Counted from the first letter of the stretch, positions 1 through 9,460 are shown. The stretch: DNA of 34,618 nt from Candidatus Poribacteria bacterium (GCA_021295715.1 JAGWBV010000046.1:1-34618), one strand, 5' to 3'. Notes: generated by a model from the letters alone, not told the origin. Numbers and translations: made by a program.

Positions 1-25
1 AAGTCAAACACTTTTTCAACTTGTG

Positions 26-1792
26 TTAAGTAATTTCGGTGATACCGATAACTGAGTTGCCTGCTTGTATTCCTGTGAATTGTTTCTGGAACAGGTCGTG
101 GTATACACCACCGCGTTGAATCAGTTCGGCATGGGTGCCGACTTCAACGAGCCTACCCTCTTTGAGAACAAGGATTTTGTCGGCGTCTAAAATGGTTGAG
201 AGTCGGTGCGCGATGACGAAACTGGTGCGTCCTGCCATGAGGCGTGTGAGTGCTTCTTGGACGAGTGCCTCGGATTCTGCATCCAAAGACGAGGTGGCTT
301 CATCGAGAATGAGGATTCTAGGGTCTCTGATAAGCACACGAGCGATAGCGATCCGTTGCTGTTCACCGCCAGAGAGTCGAACGCCGCGCTCACCAACTTT
401 CGTCTCATACTGCTCTGGGAAATTCATGATGAAATCGTGTGCGTTTGCTAACTTTGCAGCAGCGACGACCTCCTCGTGTGTTACTGCTTCTGGGTCTTCC
501 GCACCCAGACGGATATTGTAGGAGATGCTCTCGGCGAACAAATACGGATCTTGAAAAACGATGCCGATATGGGCGCGTAGAGACTGGATTTGGATCTCTT
601 GGGTGGGAATGGCATCTATCAAGATACTGCCTTGCTGTGGGTCATAGAAACGTGGAATTAAACTGATGAGGGTGCTTTTACCCGCACCACTGGGTCCAAC
701 TAATGCAACCATCTCATCGGGTTCCGCTTGAAAGTTCATTTCTTGTAAAATCGGTTCCGCTTCGTTATATTCAAAGGAGACGTCGGAGAATTGGACACGT
801 CCCTCAATATGTTCTATCGGTGTTCCTTCTTGCGATTCTTCCTCGTGTTCATCGAAAAACGCGAAAATACGCCGAGCCGCAACCATGATTGACGGGATTC
901 CGAGATGGAGTTTTACAAGTTGTGACACAGGCGCGTGTACATTGCCAAAATAGTGTATGATGACAAGAAGCTCACCGATGGTAATCGCATCGCGCAGGAC
1001 GTAACCCCCGCCTATGAAAAATATGAGACCCTGGGCTAACCAGAATAGAATGATGGTGAACCCACCGCCTGCCTGCCGAATGAGTCCGTGTCTAATGCCG
1101 ATTGCGATGAGCCGTTCGATAAACTGGCGTAGGTTCTTTAAATCATAAAATTCCTTTCCTAATCCTTTCAGCTCACGAGAACCAGCAATGCTTTCCTGTA
1201 GTTTACTTGACAGGAGTGCGTTCTGTTCTTGGATTTCCTCACCCATTCGACCGAGCGGTTTATCCAAAACGGCGGGGATGATTATGTTTACGGCGACGAG
1301 TAATAAGGAGAGAATACACAACTGCCAATTGATGTATGTAATAATACCGAGTGTTACAACGAGCATAATACCGTTTATGATATAGTCACCAGCAAACAAG
1401 TTGAATCCTTGCACCGCTGTTGGCGTATCTGATGTGAATGTCGCCATGACTTTGCCGGTTTGGTGCGTGTCGTAAAATTTGAATCCTAATTTGCGGAGAT
1501 GGTGGTAGGCTTCAAATTGAATGTCTTTCGATCCATTCTCCGAAACCTTCGCGGGAAAGTAAGTCGTTCCAAATCGGAAAAAGTACATACCGGCTGCAGT
1601 TAGAGCATAGAATCCGCAGGTAGGTAGCAACAGTTCAGCGTTTTTTGGGATAAAGACGTCGTCAATCAGAATCTTCCGAAGCCAGGGCCATATAAGGCTA
1701 CAGCCTGAGTTACCCAGGGCACAGAAGATAAAGAGGACTTGGAAGTGCCAATACGGTTTGAGATACGATAACAGTCGCAGAATGTCTTTCAT
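26..1792 (-). CDS. ABC exporter half-transporter (permease-ATPase fusion)
   Basis: A 588-residue type IV ABC exporter subunit: an N-terminal membrane domain (about residues 1-320, several hydrophobic helices) followed by a nucleotide-binding domain. Visible motifs are Walker A GPSGAGKS (366-373), Q-loop VFQD (412-415), signature LSGGEQQR (473-480), Walker B ILILDEAT (493-500) and the H-loop histidine (529). It should pump a lipid, drug or peptide across the inner membrane as a dimer; the substrate cannot be told. I chose the ATG at 1792 because it begins MKDILRLLSY, matching the start of the neighbouring paralogue, and sits one base past that paralogue's stop. A longer reading to 1852 would overlap it. 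The neighbour is broken, so this protein either homodimerises or has lost its partner. Confidence 0.93.
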   Translation of the reverse strand: MKDILRLLSYLKPYWHFQVLFIFCALGNSGCSLIWPWLRKILIDDVFIPKNAELLLPTCGFYALTAAGMYFFRFGTTYFPAKVSENGSKDIQFEAYHHLRKLGFKFYDTHQTGKVMATFTSDTPTAVQGFNLFAGDYIINGIMLVVTLGIITYINWQLCILSLLLVAVNIIIPAVLDKPLGRMGEEIQEQNALLSSKLQESIAGSRELKGLGKEFYDLKNLRQFIERLIAIGIRHGLIRQAGGGFTIILFWLAQGLIFFIGGGYVLRDAITIGELLVIIHYFGNVHAPVSQLVKLHLGIPSIMVAARRIFAFFDEHEEESQEGTPIEHIEGRVQFSDVSFEYNEAEPILQEMNFQAEPDEMVALVGPSGAGKSTLISLIPRFYDPQQGSILIDAIPTQEIQIQSLRAHIGIVFQDPYLFAESISYNIRLGAEDPEAVTHEEVVAAAKLANAHDFIMNFPEQYETKVGERGVRLSGGEQQRIAIARVLIRDPRILILDEATSSLDAESEALVQEALTRLMAGRTSFVIAHRLSTILDADKILVLKEGRLVEVGTHAELIQRGGVYHDLFQKQFTGIQAGNSVIGITEIT

Positions 1793-1793
1793 G

Positions 1794-3479
1794 TTACGTC
1801 CCCTTTTGCATCCCTGTGAACTGTTTCTGGAATAGGTCGTGATATACACCACGCCGTTGAATCAACTCGGTATGCGTGCCAGATTCAACGAGTTCTCCAT
1901 CGCTGAGTACAAGAATCTTGTCAGCGTTCAAGATGGTTGAGAGTCGATGTGCGATGACGAAACTGGTGCGTCCTGCCATGAGATGTGTAAGTGCTTCTTG
2001 GACGAGTGCCTCGGATTCTGCGTCCAGAGACGAAGTGGCTTCATCGAGAATAAGGATTTTCGGGTCTTTGATAAGCACACGCGCAATGGCAATGCGTTGC
2101 TGTTCGCCTCCTGATAACTGAACCCCACGCTCACCAACTTTACTCTCGTATTGTTCAGGAAATTTCATGATGAAGTCGTGCGCGTTTGCTAACTTCGCTG
2201 CGGCGACGATCTCTTCGTGTGTTACTGTTTCTGGATCTTCTGCCCCCAGACGGATGTTGTAGGAGATACTCTCAGCGAATAGATATGGCTCTTGAAAAAC
2301 GATGCCGATGTGTGATCGCAACGATTGGATTTGGATTGTATTGATCGGCGTGGTGTCGATGCGGATAGTGCCGTGTTGGGGGGCATAGAAACGCGGTATG
2401 AGGCTCACCAAGGTGCTTTTGCCAGCACCGCTGGGTCCGACAATCGCAATTGTTTCGCCGGGTTCTGCTTGAAAACGAATCTGTTTCAAAATCGGTTGAT
2501 CTTCGCTATACGCAAAAGAGACATCAGAGAATTGAACGCTACCCTCAATGTGCATGATGGGTGTGCCATCTTGCGGTTCTTCCTCGTGTTCATCAAAGAA
2601 CGCAAAGATCCGACGAGCCGCCGCCATGACGGATGGAATGCTGAGATGAAGACTTACGAGAAAGTGCACTGGACGCTGCAGCGCATTGAACCACATGACA
2701 ACTGCAAAGAGTTCTCCTATGGTCATGGCATCTTGTAGGACGTACCCACCTCCCACCAGAAGCACCAGCGCATCGCTGAGCCACCAGATGACTAAGATAT
2801 CTCCTACCTTTTGGAGCTTTACCTGTTTGATACGGATTGTCACAAGTTGTTTCAGAAAGTGATGGATATTTTTTAAATCGTAGAGTTCTTTTCCCAACCC
2901 CTTGAGTTCGCGAGAACCGGCGATACTTTCCTGCAGGTTGCTTGACAGCACAGCGTTCTGTTCTTGAACTTCTTCCCCGATTCGATTGAGGGACTTGTTT
3001 AAAAGAGCTGGTATCGAGACAGTCACGCCGACGAGGAGCAGTGAGAGAAGGCATAACTGCCAACTAACGTTCAGGACGACAGGGATGGTAACAATGAGCA
3101 GCTGGCAAATATCTGAAACCCCTCAATCGCCTTGGGTGTATCTGATGTGAAGAGTGCCATGACTTTTCCGGTCTGCTGCGTGTCGTAAAATTTGAAGCCT
3201 AATCTACGGAGGTGATGGTAGGCGGCGAGTTGGATGTCTTTCGCGGCATTTTGTGAGACCTTTATAGGGAAGTAAGCGAACCCAAGTGTAAAGAGGTACA
3301 TGCCGAAGGCTACCAGCATCCAGAGTCCGCAAGTAGACAGCAATTTGTCGGCATCTTTTGCGAGAAAGACGTCATCAATCAGAATCTCCGCCAAAGTAGC
3401 CGAGTTGGCAAAGAATGTAAAGCCCTTGGAAATGCCAATACGGTCTTATGTATGACAGGAGCCGCAGAACATCTTTCAC
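1794..3479 (-). pseudogene. Decayed tandem copy of the ABC exporter
   Basis: This is a paralogue of the downstream exporter, very similar over the ATPase domain, but no single frame covers it. A GTG at 3479 after an AAGGGAAG ribosome site begins VKDVLRLLSYIRPYWHFQ. That frame stops after about 35 codons because, relative to the intact copy, about 26 bases are missing near 3390-3420. The frame then resumes as the AEILIDDVF... segment (3071-3394) and is lost again near 3095-3115, where about 22 bases are missing. The remainder (1794-3026) keeps Walker A, LSGGEQQR and Walker B. Both deletions are not multiples of three, so these are not simple base-call slips. A truncated ATPase-bearing protein from 3026 is possible but would lack the first membrane helices. 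Confidence 0.85.
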
Positions 3480-3516
3480 TTTATCTTCCCTTGCGAATTG
3501 GGATTTGATTCTATTC

Positions 3517-3693
3517 TAACCCAAGTTGCTACCTAATAGGTTTTGGGTGTTTAGACACAGATTTTTTAGGAAAAGAATCTCTTTACACCCCGTAGGGGTG
3601 GTATTGCTTCGCAGTGAGAATAGAAAATCGGACATTCAAGGAACTGCACCCCGTAGGGGTGCTATGTGAATGAGAAACTGGCAACTTGGGTTA
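3517..3693. repeat. MITE-like intergenic element, family A (complete copy)
   Basis: A 177-bp segment bounded by perfect 13-bp inverted repeats, TAACCCAAGTTGC (3517-3529) and GCAACTTGGGTTA (3681-3693). Inside are two exact copies of the palindrome CACCCCGTAGGGGTG (3586-3600 and 3647-3661), each a 6-bp stem with a GTA loop. No protein is encoded. Related pieces occur at 7014, 13493 and 16042. The right terminal repeat overlaps the stop codon of the peptidase gene. Confidence 0.75.
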
Positions 3694-6600
3694 TTCTACA
3701 ATATTTTCGATATTTAAAGGCTGAGTCATTTTCTTATTATCTGCTTCTAATTTCTCACGACTTGCGACGACACAAATTGAGGCTTTATCCTTATTTTCCT
3801 CAAAAATTTGGAGCAAGGCACGTTTTACCGTCTGGGGGGTTGCGCGTCGGAGTTGGGCATATCTATCTTCGATCATTTCCCGTGTCTGTCCAGTGAGATA
3901 ATGTGTAAGCGCATCGGTCGAGGCTTGACTGGGGCGGACTGTTTTTTGGTAATCCGATGCCGTCGCGATAATCGCTTTGTCAAGGTCAGTCTGTGTCCAC
4001 TTCGATTGTATGATATAATCAGCAGTCTGATCAAAAACATTGAGTGACCGAGCGACGTGCGGATCAAAGTATGAGCCTTGGTAGAGCATAGCATCAAATG
4101 GGTTATATTCGAAAACACCACCGTAGGCATTGCCCTTGAGCCGGATTTCGTTCATAATGTAATCATGGCTCAAGATATGCGAGCCGATAGTTAAGAGCAC
4201 TGAATCCTGATGTGAATAGTGTGGTGCCGGTATTATGTGCGCGCAGTTCGCAACTTGAATCGGAGCCACCAATCCTTCGCGTGGATATATGTCGAATGCC
4301 TCAAATCCTATTGGCGTCGGGTTTATCGGCTCATCACGCATGTTGTCAATCCATTCGGCAAACTTCCCGCTGAGCATCTCAAAAGCCGCATCAGAACCGG
4401 TGAAACTGGCAGTCACGCGACCGCGCACTAACAGGAAATCTCGAATTTGTTCAATAGCGTCTCTGAGTTCCTCATGAGATTCATCAAAATGGTTAAGCAA
4501 CATCTCGCTCACGCGAAACTGTGTTGTCCCGAAGACGACCTCTGAGAGATATGCCTGTGGCGAAAATCCGCGGGCAGCGTGATGGTTCGCGATATCTAAA
4601 CAACGATAACCGTGGGCATAGGTCCGATACTCTGTTACCGCTTGGTTAAGGACATCGCGAAGCCGTTCGGTATCCCGCGGATTCACAGCAAAGAGCAGAT
4701 CGCGCAGAACATCCAAAGCGGATCCCATTTTGTCATCAAGTGCTTTCAGTCGGAACTGCATATTCCAGACAGGCTTATCAGGGTCAAGTGCGTGTGTGCT
4801 AAAACTTGGGAAGCAGTCCAGTCCACCAGTAACCGATGCCGTGTGTTGTGCTACTTGTTCGTAATTTAGATCGCCTGCACCGAGTTTGCCAATGGCATCG
4901 CTGTATCTCGGTAGATACTGCCAAAGATGTTCCGGTAACCCGTGCAAGTCAAAATTTAGTGCGAGGTAATTCACGCCGTTGGAAAAGACATCGTTTCGGA
5001 GCAACGGACGTCCGTTAACTGTCTCAACGGTTGTGGGAATATGCAACGGTTTCTCGGGAAGATCTGAGACATGCAGTTGCGGCAGCTTCGCCAGATCCTC
5101 GGGCGAGTTGGGTTGTCCGTTGAGACGTTCAAGTTCAGCGGCATCCGCAGCGATCTGTCTCATTTGCTCATCAGTGAGTTGTGAGCGGATGGCTGTTAGC
5201 CGCGTTTCCTCACTCGCATGAAGATAAGCCAGCATACCCGCGTCAGGGGTGAGGACAGTTGTCAATTGATGTGGGTTGTCAAGGAGTCGTTCACGAATAA
5301 GTTCATTGAAGATGCGCGGATTTTGCTCCCAACGTTGACGAATAGCAGATAAGACCGCTCCCATCTGTAAAAAGAGGGTCGGCTCCTTTTCATATATCCA
5401 CGTATTTACGACACGTTCCATCAGCTGAAATGAGAATCTTGGCGTAATTTCCTGATAGTCATAGGTGATTTGTTGAAACGCAGCTTCCACCTTCTCTTTG
5501 TCAATTTCTATGTCCGCAATTTGAGCCAATGTATTAACAATCAATTCCGTGAAAGCCTCAATACGGTCTGCTTCACTTCCTGTCAAACCTACGTGAAAGG
5601 TGGTGTGTGGACCCATAGTGTTGACGCCGGGAGACATATAAAACCCGTCATCATATATGTCCGCACCGAGTTTTGAATCAATAATTGCTTTTCGAAGGGG
5701 GGCTCCCTCGTTGCCGAGCAGAATGAGTCCTAAGATGCGGCATAAGACGACCTCTTCGGGATCCGTTGCATCTCCCATGCGCCAACTGAGCATCAGGTAT
5801 GTCTTTTCAGTGAGTGGATCCGCTGGATCAATTGGATAGACATCCCTCACAATCCGCGGTGCTTCCCATGTCGGCGGGTGTGTTATTTCCGGGCGGAGTA
5901 GTGGAAGAAGCCCGTTAGTCTCAGTCCTTGGGGTCCCTGTCAATTTATCGTCGAGGAATACAAGATAATCGTTTGTCGGAATATTGCCGTAGAAGAAGAA
6001 GTAACAGTTCTTCGGATGATAATAGGTTTGGTAGTAAGTTATGAGTTGTTCGTAGGTCAGATCGGGCATAACCAGTGGATTTCCACCACCATTGTGGGCA
6101 TAGCAGGTATCAGGCAAAAGCCCCTTAGTTATAGCCATAAATAGGTACTCTTTTGGGTCGGACAAACCGCTTTTCACTTCATTGTAGACAATCCCATTTA
6201 TTTTTAGTCCTTCCGTAGGCCGCGCCGGATCTACAGGTTCAAGATGGTGACCTTCGCGTTTGAAAGTTTCCCTTGTGAGTAGCGGATGAAACACAGAATC
6301 AAAGTGAACTTCTGCAAGATTGAACAGATCTTTCTTGACATTGCTTGAGCCATAATAAAAGGCATGATCAAAATAGTTCATGGCGTTCGCGTCGGCATAG
6401 GTCGCCAGACTCATCTTCATGATCTCAAAGAAAACCTCTTTTACTGGATAGTTGCGAGACCCCGCCGTTACAGCGTGTTCGAGGATATGTGTTAATCCTG
6501 TATCATCGAATGTTGGAGTTGTCGGACTGATTGAGAACCAGTTTTTGGTGTCATCTGTATGGAGGTGTAGGAGTCGGGCACCACTTTGCTGATGTGTGAG

Positions 6601-6756
6601 TTCTATTGCCACCCCTCTCAATTCGTCAATCGGTGTGACAGCTTTCACCTCAAAGCCGTGAAGATGTTGCCCTGGATAAAGATTAACGGATGGACGTTGA
6701 GTCTCCGTTCTGACCTGTCGGAGTAGGTTGTGTTTGCTGCTTTGTTTCAAATTCAT
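3691..6756 (-). CDS. M16C-family zinc metallopeptidase (PreP/Cym1-like)
   Basis: A 1021-residue protein, the full size of the presequence-protease branch of family M16, which folds into a closed chamber and degrades unfolded peptides. The inverted zinc motif HxxEH is present as HILEH (His90, Glu93, His94). The third ligand is expected about 100 residues on and is found as Glu193 in VYNEVK. The conserved SRNYPVKE and PLLTRETFKREG stretches around the motif also fit. No signal peptide is evident, so a cytoplasmic peptide-clearing role is inferred. The ATG at 6756 is preceded by GGAG. The gene stands alone between two intergenic repeat regions. Its TAA stop (3691-3693) lies inside a terminal repeat of the family A element. 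Confidence 0.93.
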   Translation of the reverse strand: MNLKQSSKHNLLRQVRTETQRPSVNLYPGQHLHGFEVKAVTPIDELRGVAIELTHQQSGARLLHLHTDDTKNWFSISPTTPTFDDTGLTHILEHAVTAGSRNYPVKEVFFEIMKMSLATYADANAMNYFDHAFYYGSSNVKKDLFNLAEVHFDSVFHPLLTRETFKREGHHLEPVDPARPTEGLKINGIVYNEVKSGLSDPKEYLFMAITKGLLPDTCYAHNGGGNPLVMPDLTYEQLITYYQTYYHPKNCYFFFYGNIPTNDYLVFLDDKLTGTPRTETNGLLPLLRPEITHPPTWEAPRIVRDVYPIDPADPLTEKTYLMLSWRMGDATDPEEVVLCRILGLILLGNEGAPLRKAIIDSKLGADIYDDGFYMSPGVNTMGPHTTFHVGLTGSEADRIEAFTELIVNTLAQIADIEIDKEKVEAAFQQITYDYQEITPRFSFQLMERVVNTWIYEKEPTLFLQMGAVLSAIRQRWEQNPRIFNELIRERLLDNPHQLTTVLTPDAGMLAYLHASEETRLTAIRSQLTDEQMRQIAADAAELERLNGQPNSPEDLAKLPQLHVSDLPEKPLHIPTTVETVNGRPLLRNDVFSNGVNYLALNFDLHGLPEHLWQYLPRYSDAIGKLGAGDLNYEQVAQHTASVTGGLDCFPSFSTHALDPDKPVWNMQFRLKALDDKMGSALDVLRDLLFAVNPRDTERLRDVLNQAVTEYRTYAHGYRCLDIANHHAARGFSPQAYLSEVVFGTTQFRVSEMLLNHFDESHEELRDAIEQIRDFLLVRGRVTASFTGSDAAFEMLSGKFAEWIDNMRDEPINPTPIGFEAFDIYPREGLVAPIQVANCAHIIPAPHYSHQDSVLLTIGSHILSHDYIMNEIRLKGNAYGGVFEYNPFDAMLYQGSYFDPHVARSLNVFDQTADYIIQSKWTQTDLDKAIIATASDYQKTVRPSQASTDALTHYLTGQTREMIEDRYAQLRRATPQTVKRALLQIFEENKDKASICVVASREKLEADNKKMTQPLNIENIVE

Positions 6757-6796
6757 TGTGAATCTCCAAACTCTCTATGTTCTGGAACACGAATGA

Positions 6797-6840
6797 AACT
6801 TCGGTCTGAAAAGGAGAACAACCTCCCACAGACCGAAGTT
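6797..6840. promoter_or_regulatory. Strong hairpin in the leader of the peptidase gene
   Basis: AACTTCGGTCTG (6797-6808) and CAGACCGAAGTT (6829-6840) are perfect 12-base complements. The 20-base loop itself contains GGAG and CTCC, which could pair. It lies about 40 bases upstream of the peptidase start codon, so if transcribed it is in the 5' leader. No U-tract follows on either strand, so a simple intrinsic terminator is unlikely. Outside this hairpin and the repeat at 7014-7078, I see nothing else in the 350-base gap between 6757 and 7107. Confidence 0.6.
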
Positions 6841-7013
6841 GACCGGAAAAGGGTATATCTCAAGCAAGTATATTTCTTGACTGAGAAAACCCTATTCTCG
6901 GTCCCTCTATGCGCGTATTATTACTACAAACGAGTGCGGAAAACGTTGCACATTTCCGTTTTCTTTATTAATTACGCGGTTTGGAGACGAGAAGGTTGCA
7001 TTATTTCTGATCC

Positions 7014-7078
7014 CTTACCGCAGAGGGGTACTATTGCCTCGCAGTGAGAGTAAATAGGTGGCAACTTGCGTTATACTA
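7014..7078. repeat. Partial copy of family A intergenic repeat
   Basis: This segment matches the internal and right-end parts of the 3517-3693 element: an imperfect CCGCAGAGGGGT palindrome half, then TTGCCTCGCAGTGAGAGTA (compare TTGCTTCGCAGTGAGAATA at 3604) and a GGTGGCAACTTGCGTTATA end. No matching left terminal repeat is visible in the gap, so it is probably truncated. Confidence 0.55.
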
Positions 7079-7107
7079 TAGCAAATCGCAAAAATGGAAG
7101 AATGTTT

Positions 7108-8133
7108 TTATTCCTGCCAAATGTCGATTTCGCGATAGAAACGGATGGCACCCGGATGAAAGGATGTCCCTGTATTTTTGACGACGTTTTTCGGGTTGAT
7201 GGCTTTGCCAGCACCGTGCCGTTTCACGACTTCCGCTCGGTGTGTATACAAAGTCTTCGTGAATTCGTAGACGATGTTTTCATCTGTATTCTCAGCGGTA
7301 ATCAGGTGCATCGCGCCCACGTTCATGCTCGCGAACGGCTCCGTCTGTCCTTTGTAGGTATCGGCAGGGATCGTTACGGCATTAAAGAAAGGATAGTCTG
7401 CAAAGAGCGACTGTTTCGCCGCTTCGTCAAACGGGATGAAGAAGATGTTTTGAGACGTGCTGGCTTGTGTCGCGGCCGGTGTTGGGATCGCACCACCGAC
7501 GAATGCAGCGGCGGCAGAACCGTCCGCTAACAAATCTACCGCTCCGATGTAAGTGCTATTGATGGGTGTGAAATCGTCGTACGTGATGCCGTGTGCCGCC
7601 AGTATCGGTTTAAGGAAATACTCGAAGCCTGCACCTGCGGGTCCAACAACGATCCGTTTACCGGCGAAGTCTCGGATACTACGGACATCGGAGGACTGCG
7701 GTGTAAGGAACAGCCCAACGTTCGGAGCAAGCGTCATGACGGTTTGGATAGTGTGTTCAGTTGCCCACGCGCCTTCGCCCCGCACAGCAAAATAGGAAAT
7801 TGCGGCGTTGGCGAGCGCGAATTCCAGTTCACCCTTCACGATCCGTCGAATGTTTTCCTGTGTGCCTTTAGTAGCTTCGGCGGTCACTTCCCAATTCGCT
7901 TCTGAGACGTTACCATCAACGACCTCAGCAATTGCGGAACCAACGACGAAGAACGCACCACCAGCAGGAGCAGTGCCGATGCTGATATAGCGGCGTTTTG
8001 TAGAATTATCGTTCACTAACTCGGCAGGGGTGTCGCCCTTTTCGTTTTGGGCAGTGTTTTGTTTTGAGGTATTGTCGCACCCGATGGCGAGTATAACGCA
8101 GAAAATCGATAGATAGGACAGGATTGATTTCAT
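7108..8133 (-). CDS. TAXI-family solute receptor lipoprotein
   Basis: A 341-residue extracytoplasmic solute-binding protein of the TAXI type (TRAP-associated extracytoplasmic immunogenic protein). The N-terminus is a lipoprotein signal ending ILAIGC, so Cys19 is the likely lipidated residue. The mature protein starts the family hallmark ISIGTAPAGGAFFVVGSAIAEVV and continues with GELEFALANAAISYFAVRG and the ligand-lobe segment AGKRIVVGPAGAGFEYFL. Such receptors usually deliver dicarboxylates, glutamate or similar anions to a large fused TRAP permease. No permease gene is in the window, so this is an orphan here and its ligand is unknown. The start is supported by AGGAG eleven bases upstream. 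It follows the halogenase-like gene by 56 bases on the same strand and may share its transcript. Confidence 0.88.
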   Translation of the reverse strand: MKSILSYLSIFCVILAIGCDNTSKQNTAQNEKGDTPAELVNDNSTKRRYISIGTAPAGGAFFVVGSAIAEVVDGNVSEANWEVTAEATKGTQENIRRIVKGELEFALANAAISYFAVRGEGAWATEHTIQTVMTLAPNVGLFLTPQSSDVRSIRDFAGKRIVVGPAGAGFEYFLKPILAAHGITYDDFTPINSTYIGAVDLLADGSAAAAFVGGAIPTPAATQASTSQNIFFIPFDEAAKQSLFADYPFFNAVTIPADTYKGQTEPFASMNVGAMHLITAENTDENIVYEFTKTLYTHRAEVVKRHGAGKAINPKNVVKNTGTSFHPGAIRFYREIDIWQE

Positions 8134-8189
8134 GAGGGACTCCTATGGATTATGGTTATTTCAGGCTAACAAAATCTTCTTATTCCCTA

Positions 8190-9452
8190 TTAATTGAGTG
8201 GTACTTCAGGTGGAAGTGGACACATCTCTGCCATCGCGGGGAAGATATGCGTTACGTCTTTTCTAAACACATCTCCACTCAAGATGTCAACAATGCCTCC
8301 CTGATGCTCCGGATATTCTGATAGGAACCGTGCAAAACTAAATTCCTTAGTGTAGAAAGCGTAGACGAGTTTCCGAAATGCCTCCATCCCCTTTACAAAC
8401 GCAGGTCCGAAACTTCCGAGTTGTGCTTCGGAGAAGTCATTCTTATCGAACGCTTCGATGATGACATCCGCTGCCATCTCTCCAGATTTGAGTGCCAGAA
8501 ACAGTCCAGTTGAATAGACGGGATCCAAGAATCCGAATGCATCACCTACGAGCACCCAGTTGTTGCCTGCGATACGGCTGGCGCGATAGGAGAAGTCTTT
8601 TGTGGTCTGGATGGGGAGGAGTTGCTTCGCGCCTTCGAGCCGTTGTTGCAATGGTGCACACTTCGCGAGTTCTTCGGTGAAGATTTTTTGGGCATTGAGT
8701 TTACCATCGGCATCTCTTCGATTCTGGAGGAGATAGTCTAATTCACCGACAACCCCGATACTCGTGCGGTTATAAGGGAGCGGGATCGACCAGAACCAAG
8801 AATCTTTCTCTTCGGTGTGGAGAATGAGCGTTGCCCCTTCGTCGATACCTTCGTCTCTGTGTCCACCTTCGTAGTGCGTGAAGAGCGATGCCATTTTGAG
8901 GTTCGGTTCTATCGTATTTAGGTTCAGTTGCCTGCCGATGAGTGACCGCTGCCCAGTAGAATCCACGATAACAGTGGCGTTAAGGGTTTCACGGGTGCCG
9001 TCTGTGTGTTGTGTGACGACACCAGTTGCTGTGTCCCCTTCAAAGAGGACCTCTCGGACACCTGTTCCTTTGCGGATTTCTACCCCTTTTTCTTCTGCAT
9101 TGTCCAAAAGCATCTCGTCGAACTCACTCCTTAGGACCTGCCATGTGACGGCACTTTCATGCGGATTGGTTTGAAAGAAGTAGAACGGCGTGGAGGCTTT
9201 ACCGGAGCGTGAGTAGAACTGCACACTGTATTTCTGCGGGAAATGACTTGCCCGCAGTTTCTCAAGCATACCGAGCCGTTTGAAAGTCCAGTACGTCGCG
9301 GGAATCAGTGATTCTCCGATTTTGAATGTCGGTTCAGATTCCCGTTCAAGGAGCAGGACGCGGTGTCCTTGTTCCGCGACAAGCGTTGCCACAGTACTCC
9401 CGGCGGGTCCGCCCCCGATAACGATAGTGTCGTAGGTGTGGTGTGTGTTCAT
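8190..9452 (-). CDS. Flavin-dependent halogenase-like FAD oxidoreductase
   Basis: A 420-residue FAD-binding monooxygenase-fold protein. It carries the Rossmann motif GGGPAGST (13-20), the GESLIP motif (46-51), the WxWxIP signature as WFWSIP (219-224) and the second FAD motif GDAFGFLDPVYSTG (303-316). In flavin-dependent halogenases a lysine beyond GESLIP forms the chlorinating intermediate; Lys74 in FPQKYSVQF is at about that place. WxWxIP is associated with the halogenase branch, as opposed to hydroxylases and geranylgeranyl reductases, but is not proof. The natural partner, a flavin reductase, and any polyketide or peptide synthesis genes are absent nearby. The start is only nine bases beyond the stop of the BrnA-like gene, with no clear ribosome site, suggesting translational coupling. 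The alternative is a related oxidoreductase that does not halogenate. Confidence 0.8.
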   Translation of the reverse strand: MNTHHTYDTIVIGGGPAGSTVATLVAEQGHRVLLLERESEPTFKIGESLIPATYWTFKRLGMLEKLRASHFPQKYSVQFYSRSGKASTPFYFFQTNPHESAVTWQVLRSEFDEMLLDNAEEKGVEIRKGTGVREVLFEGDTATGVVTQHTDGTRETLNATVIVDSTGQRSLIGRQLNLNTIEPNLKMASLFTHYEGGHRDEGIDEGATLILHTEEKDSWFWSIPLPYNRTSIGVVGELDYLLQNRRDADGKLNAQKIFTEELAKCAPLQQRLEGAKQLLPIQTTKDFSYRASRIAGNNWVLVGDAFGFLDPVYSTGLFLALKSGEMAADVIIEAFDKNDFSEAQLGSFGPAFVKGMEAFRKLVYAFYTKEFSFARFLSEYPEHQGGIVDILSGDVFRKDVTHIFPAMAEMCPLPPEVPLN

Positions 9453-9460
9453 TCGTTGAT

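Noticed and set aside
3586-3661. Possible CRISPR array from repeated CACCCCGTAGGGGTG
   Set aside because: Only two copies, palindromic, 61 bases apart, inside an element with terminal inverted repeats; no cas genes nearby.
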